A stretch of 64,000 bases of DNA, taken from NCBI GenBank assembly GCA_007844125.1, contig CM017571.1, positions 29,027,978 to 29,091,977 on the forward strand, given 5' to 3'. The translations under genes were made by a program, and so were the position numbers. Numbering within the stretch: position 1 is the first letter of the stretch; each line of letters opens with the position of its first letter. This DNA comes from Sinonovacula constricta. Taxonomy: Eukaryota; Mollusca; Bivalvia; Cardiida; Solecurtidae. Under the pieces are notes generated by a model. That model saw only the letters and a list, made by a program, of their open reading frames with translations, searched no databases and had not been told where the DNA came from. Shown piece after piece: positions 62,483-64,000 of the stretch.

Positions 62483-64000
62483 TTACAGAATGTGTTCATT
62501 TAATGCCAGAGACATAAACTTCAAGATGAACAGAATGTGTTCATTAAATGCAAGAGACATTAACTTCAAGATGTACAGAATGTGTTCATCAAAAGTAGGA
62601 CATTAACTAAAAGATGTACGGAATGTGTTCATTAAATGCATGAGGCATTAACTTCAAGATGTACAGAATGTGTTCATCAAAAGTAGGACATTAACTAAAA
62701 GATGTACGGAATGTGTTCATTAAATGCAAGAGGCATTAACTTTAAGATGTACAGAATGTGTTCATTAAATGCAAGAGGCATTATCTTCAAGATGAACAGA
62801 ACGTGTTCATTAAATGCAAGAGACATTAACTTCAAGATGTACAGAATGTGTTCATCAAAAGTAGGACATTAACTAAAAGATGTACGGAATGTGTTCATTA
62901 AATGCAAGAGACATTAAGTTCAAGATGTACAGAACATGGTCATTAAATGCAAGAGACATTAAGTTCAAGATGTACAGAATGTGTTAATTAAATGCAAGAC
63001 ATTAACTTCAAGATGTTCAGAACTTGTTCATTAAATGCAAGAGACATTAAGTTCAAGATGTACAGAATGTGCTCATTAAATGCAAGAGACATTAAGTTCA
63101 AGATGTACAGAACATGGTCATTTAATGCAAGAGACATTCACTTCAAGATGTACATAACATGTTCATTAAATGTAAGACATTAACTTAAAGATGTACAAAA
63201 TGTGTTCATTTAATGTAAGAGACATTAACTTAAAGATGTACAGAATGTGTTCATCAAATGTAAGAGACATTAACTTCAAGATGTACAGAATGTGCTCATT
63301 AAATGCAAGAGACATTAAGTTCAAGATGTACAGAACATGGTCATTAAATGCAAGAGACATTAACTTAAAGATGTACAGAATGTGTTCATTAAATGCAAGA
63401 CATTAACTTCAAGATGTACAGAACGTGTTTATTAAATGCAAGAGTCATTAACTTTAAGATGTACAGAATGTGTTCATTAAATGCAAGAGGAATTATCTTC
63501 AAGATGAACAGAATGTGTTTATTTAATGCAAGAGACATTTACTTCAAGATGTACATAACATGTTCATTAAATGTAAGACATTAACTTAACGATGTACAGA
63601 ATGTGTTCATTAAATTCAAGAGACATTAAGTTCAAGATGTACAGAACATGGTCATTAAATGCAAGAGACATTAACTTAAAGATGTACAGAATGTGTTCAT
63701 TAAATGCAAGACATTAACTTCAAAATAAACAGAACGTGTTTATTAAATGCAAGAGTCATTAACTTTAAGATGTACAGAATGTGTTCATTAAATGCAAGAG
63801 AAATTATCTTCAAGATGAACAGAATGTGTTTATTTAATGCAAGAGACATTCACTTCAAGATGTACATAACATGTCCATTAAATGTAAGACATTAACTTAA
63901 AGATGTACAGAATGTGTTCATAAAATGCAAGAGACATTAACTTAAATATGTACAGAATGTGTTCATTTAATGCAAGAGACATTAACTTAACGATGTACAG
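62483..64000. repeat. 45-bp minisatellite, at least 34 units, cut by the window end
   Basis: Consensus ACAGAATGTGTTCATTAAAT, GCAAGAGACATTAACTTCAA, GATGT. Period 45 bp (15-residue cycle FNARDINFKMYRMCS on plus); 42-bp units lack GAG (GCAAGACATT) and bring stops into frame. A 311-bp block repeat links 63393 and 63704. Confidence 0.95.

Noticed and set aside
1..64000. Telomeric TTAGGG tracts that would place the window at a chromosome end
   Set aside because: None seen on either strand despite the high satellite content.

Overview
This window looks like AT-rich nuclear DNA of an animal, most likely a bivalve mollusc. Three things point that way. Two protein-coding loci are split by GT-AG introns. 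There is a tRNA-derived SINE, non-LTR retrotransposon remnants and small inverted-repeat elements. Two dispersed repeats (12.77-13.24 kb and 59.53-60.39 kb) have the appearance of repeats that are common in bivalve genomes. The species cannot be read from the sequence, and no bacterial operon, phage or CRISPR locus is present.

The only gene that can be rebuilt end to end is a four-exon, minus-strand mitochondrial rRNA 2'-O-methyltransferase, MRM3/RNMTL1 (41189 down to 37879; 512 codons plus stop, in frame across three introns). A possible first exon of a divergent plus-strand gene starts 180 bp upstream (41370-41421), so the gap between them may be a two-way promoter. A second minus-strand gene shows its last two exons (49424-49378 and 48882-48547) and perhaps one more upstream (53018-52928). 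I do not recognise its product.

The rest is dominated by tandem minisatellites, roughly 18-20 kb or about 30% of the window. In order: about 25-bp units (2.3 kb), a 37-bp array (4.6-10.1 kb, about 140 units), trinucleotide tracts (13.8-14.1 and 15.4-16.0 kb), 33-bp (17.0-18.8 kb), 36-bp (19.6-20.2 kb), an unrelated 36-bp array (24.8-26.7 kb), 35-bp passing into 34-bp (34.0-37.2 kb), about 53-bp (50.9-51.7 kb), 54-bp (54.3-54.7 kb), 13-bp (57.2-59.1 and 60.5-61.5 kb) and 45-bp (62.5 kb to the window end). Most long open reading frames are by-products of these arrays.

The arrays carry readable history. The 37-bp array contains 851-bp (23-unit) and 592-bp (16-unit) duplications, a SINE with 16-bp target-site duplications, and a 5'-truncated retrotransposon in its decayed right shoulder. 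The second 36-bp array contains a 215-bp block duplication that shares a 1-bp deletion, and a 72-bp dimer zone. The 13-bp array is split by a MITE-like element with a diverged relative at 28.5 kb. A previously unlabelled dispersed repeat occurs at least four times. A near-perfect 42-bp-arm hairpin at 32.85 kb is the strongest unexplained structure. I found no evidence for a new multi-gene system; the novelty here is repeat architecture.
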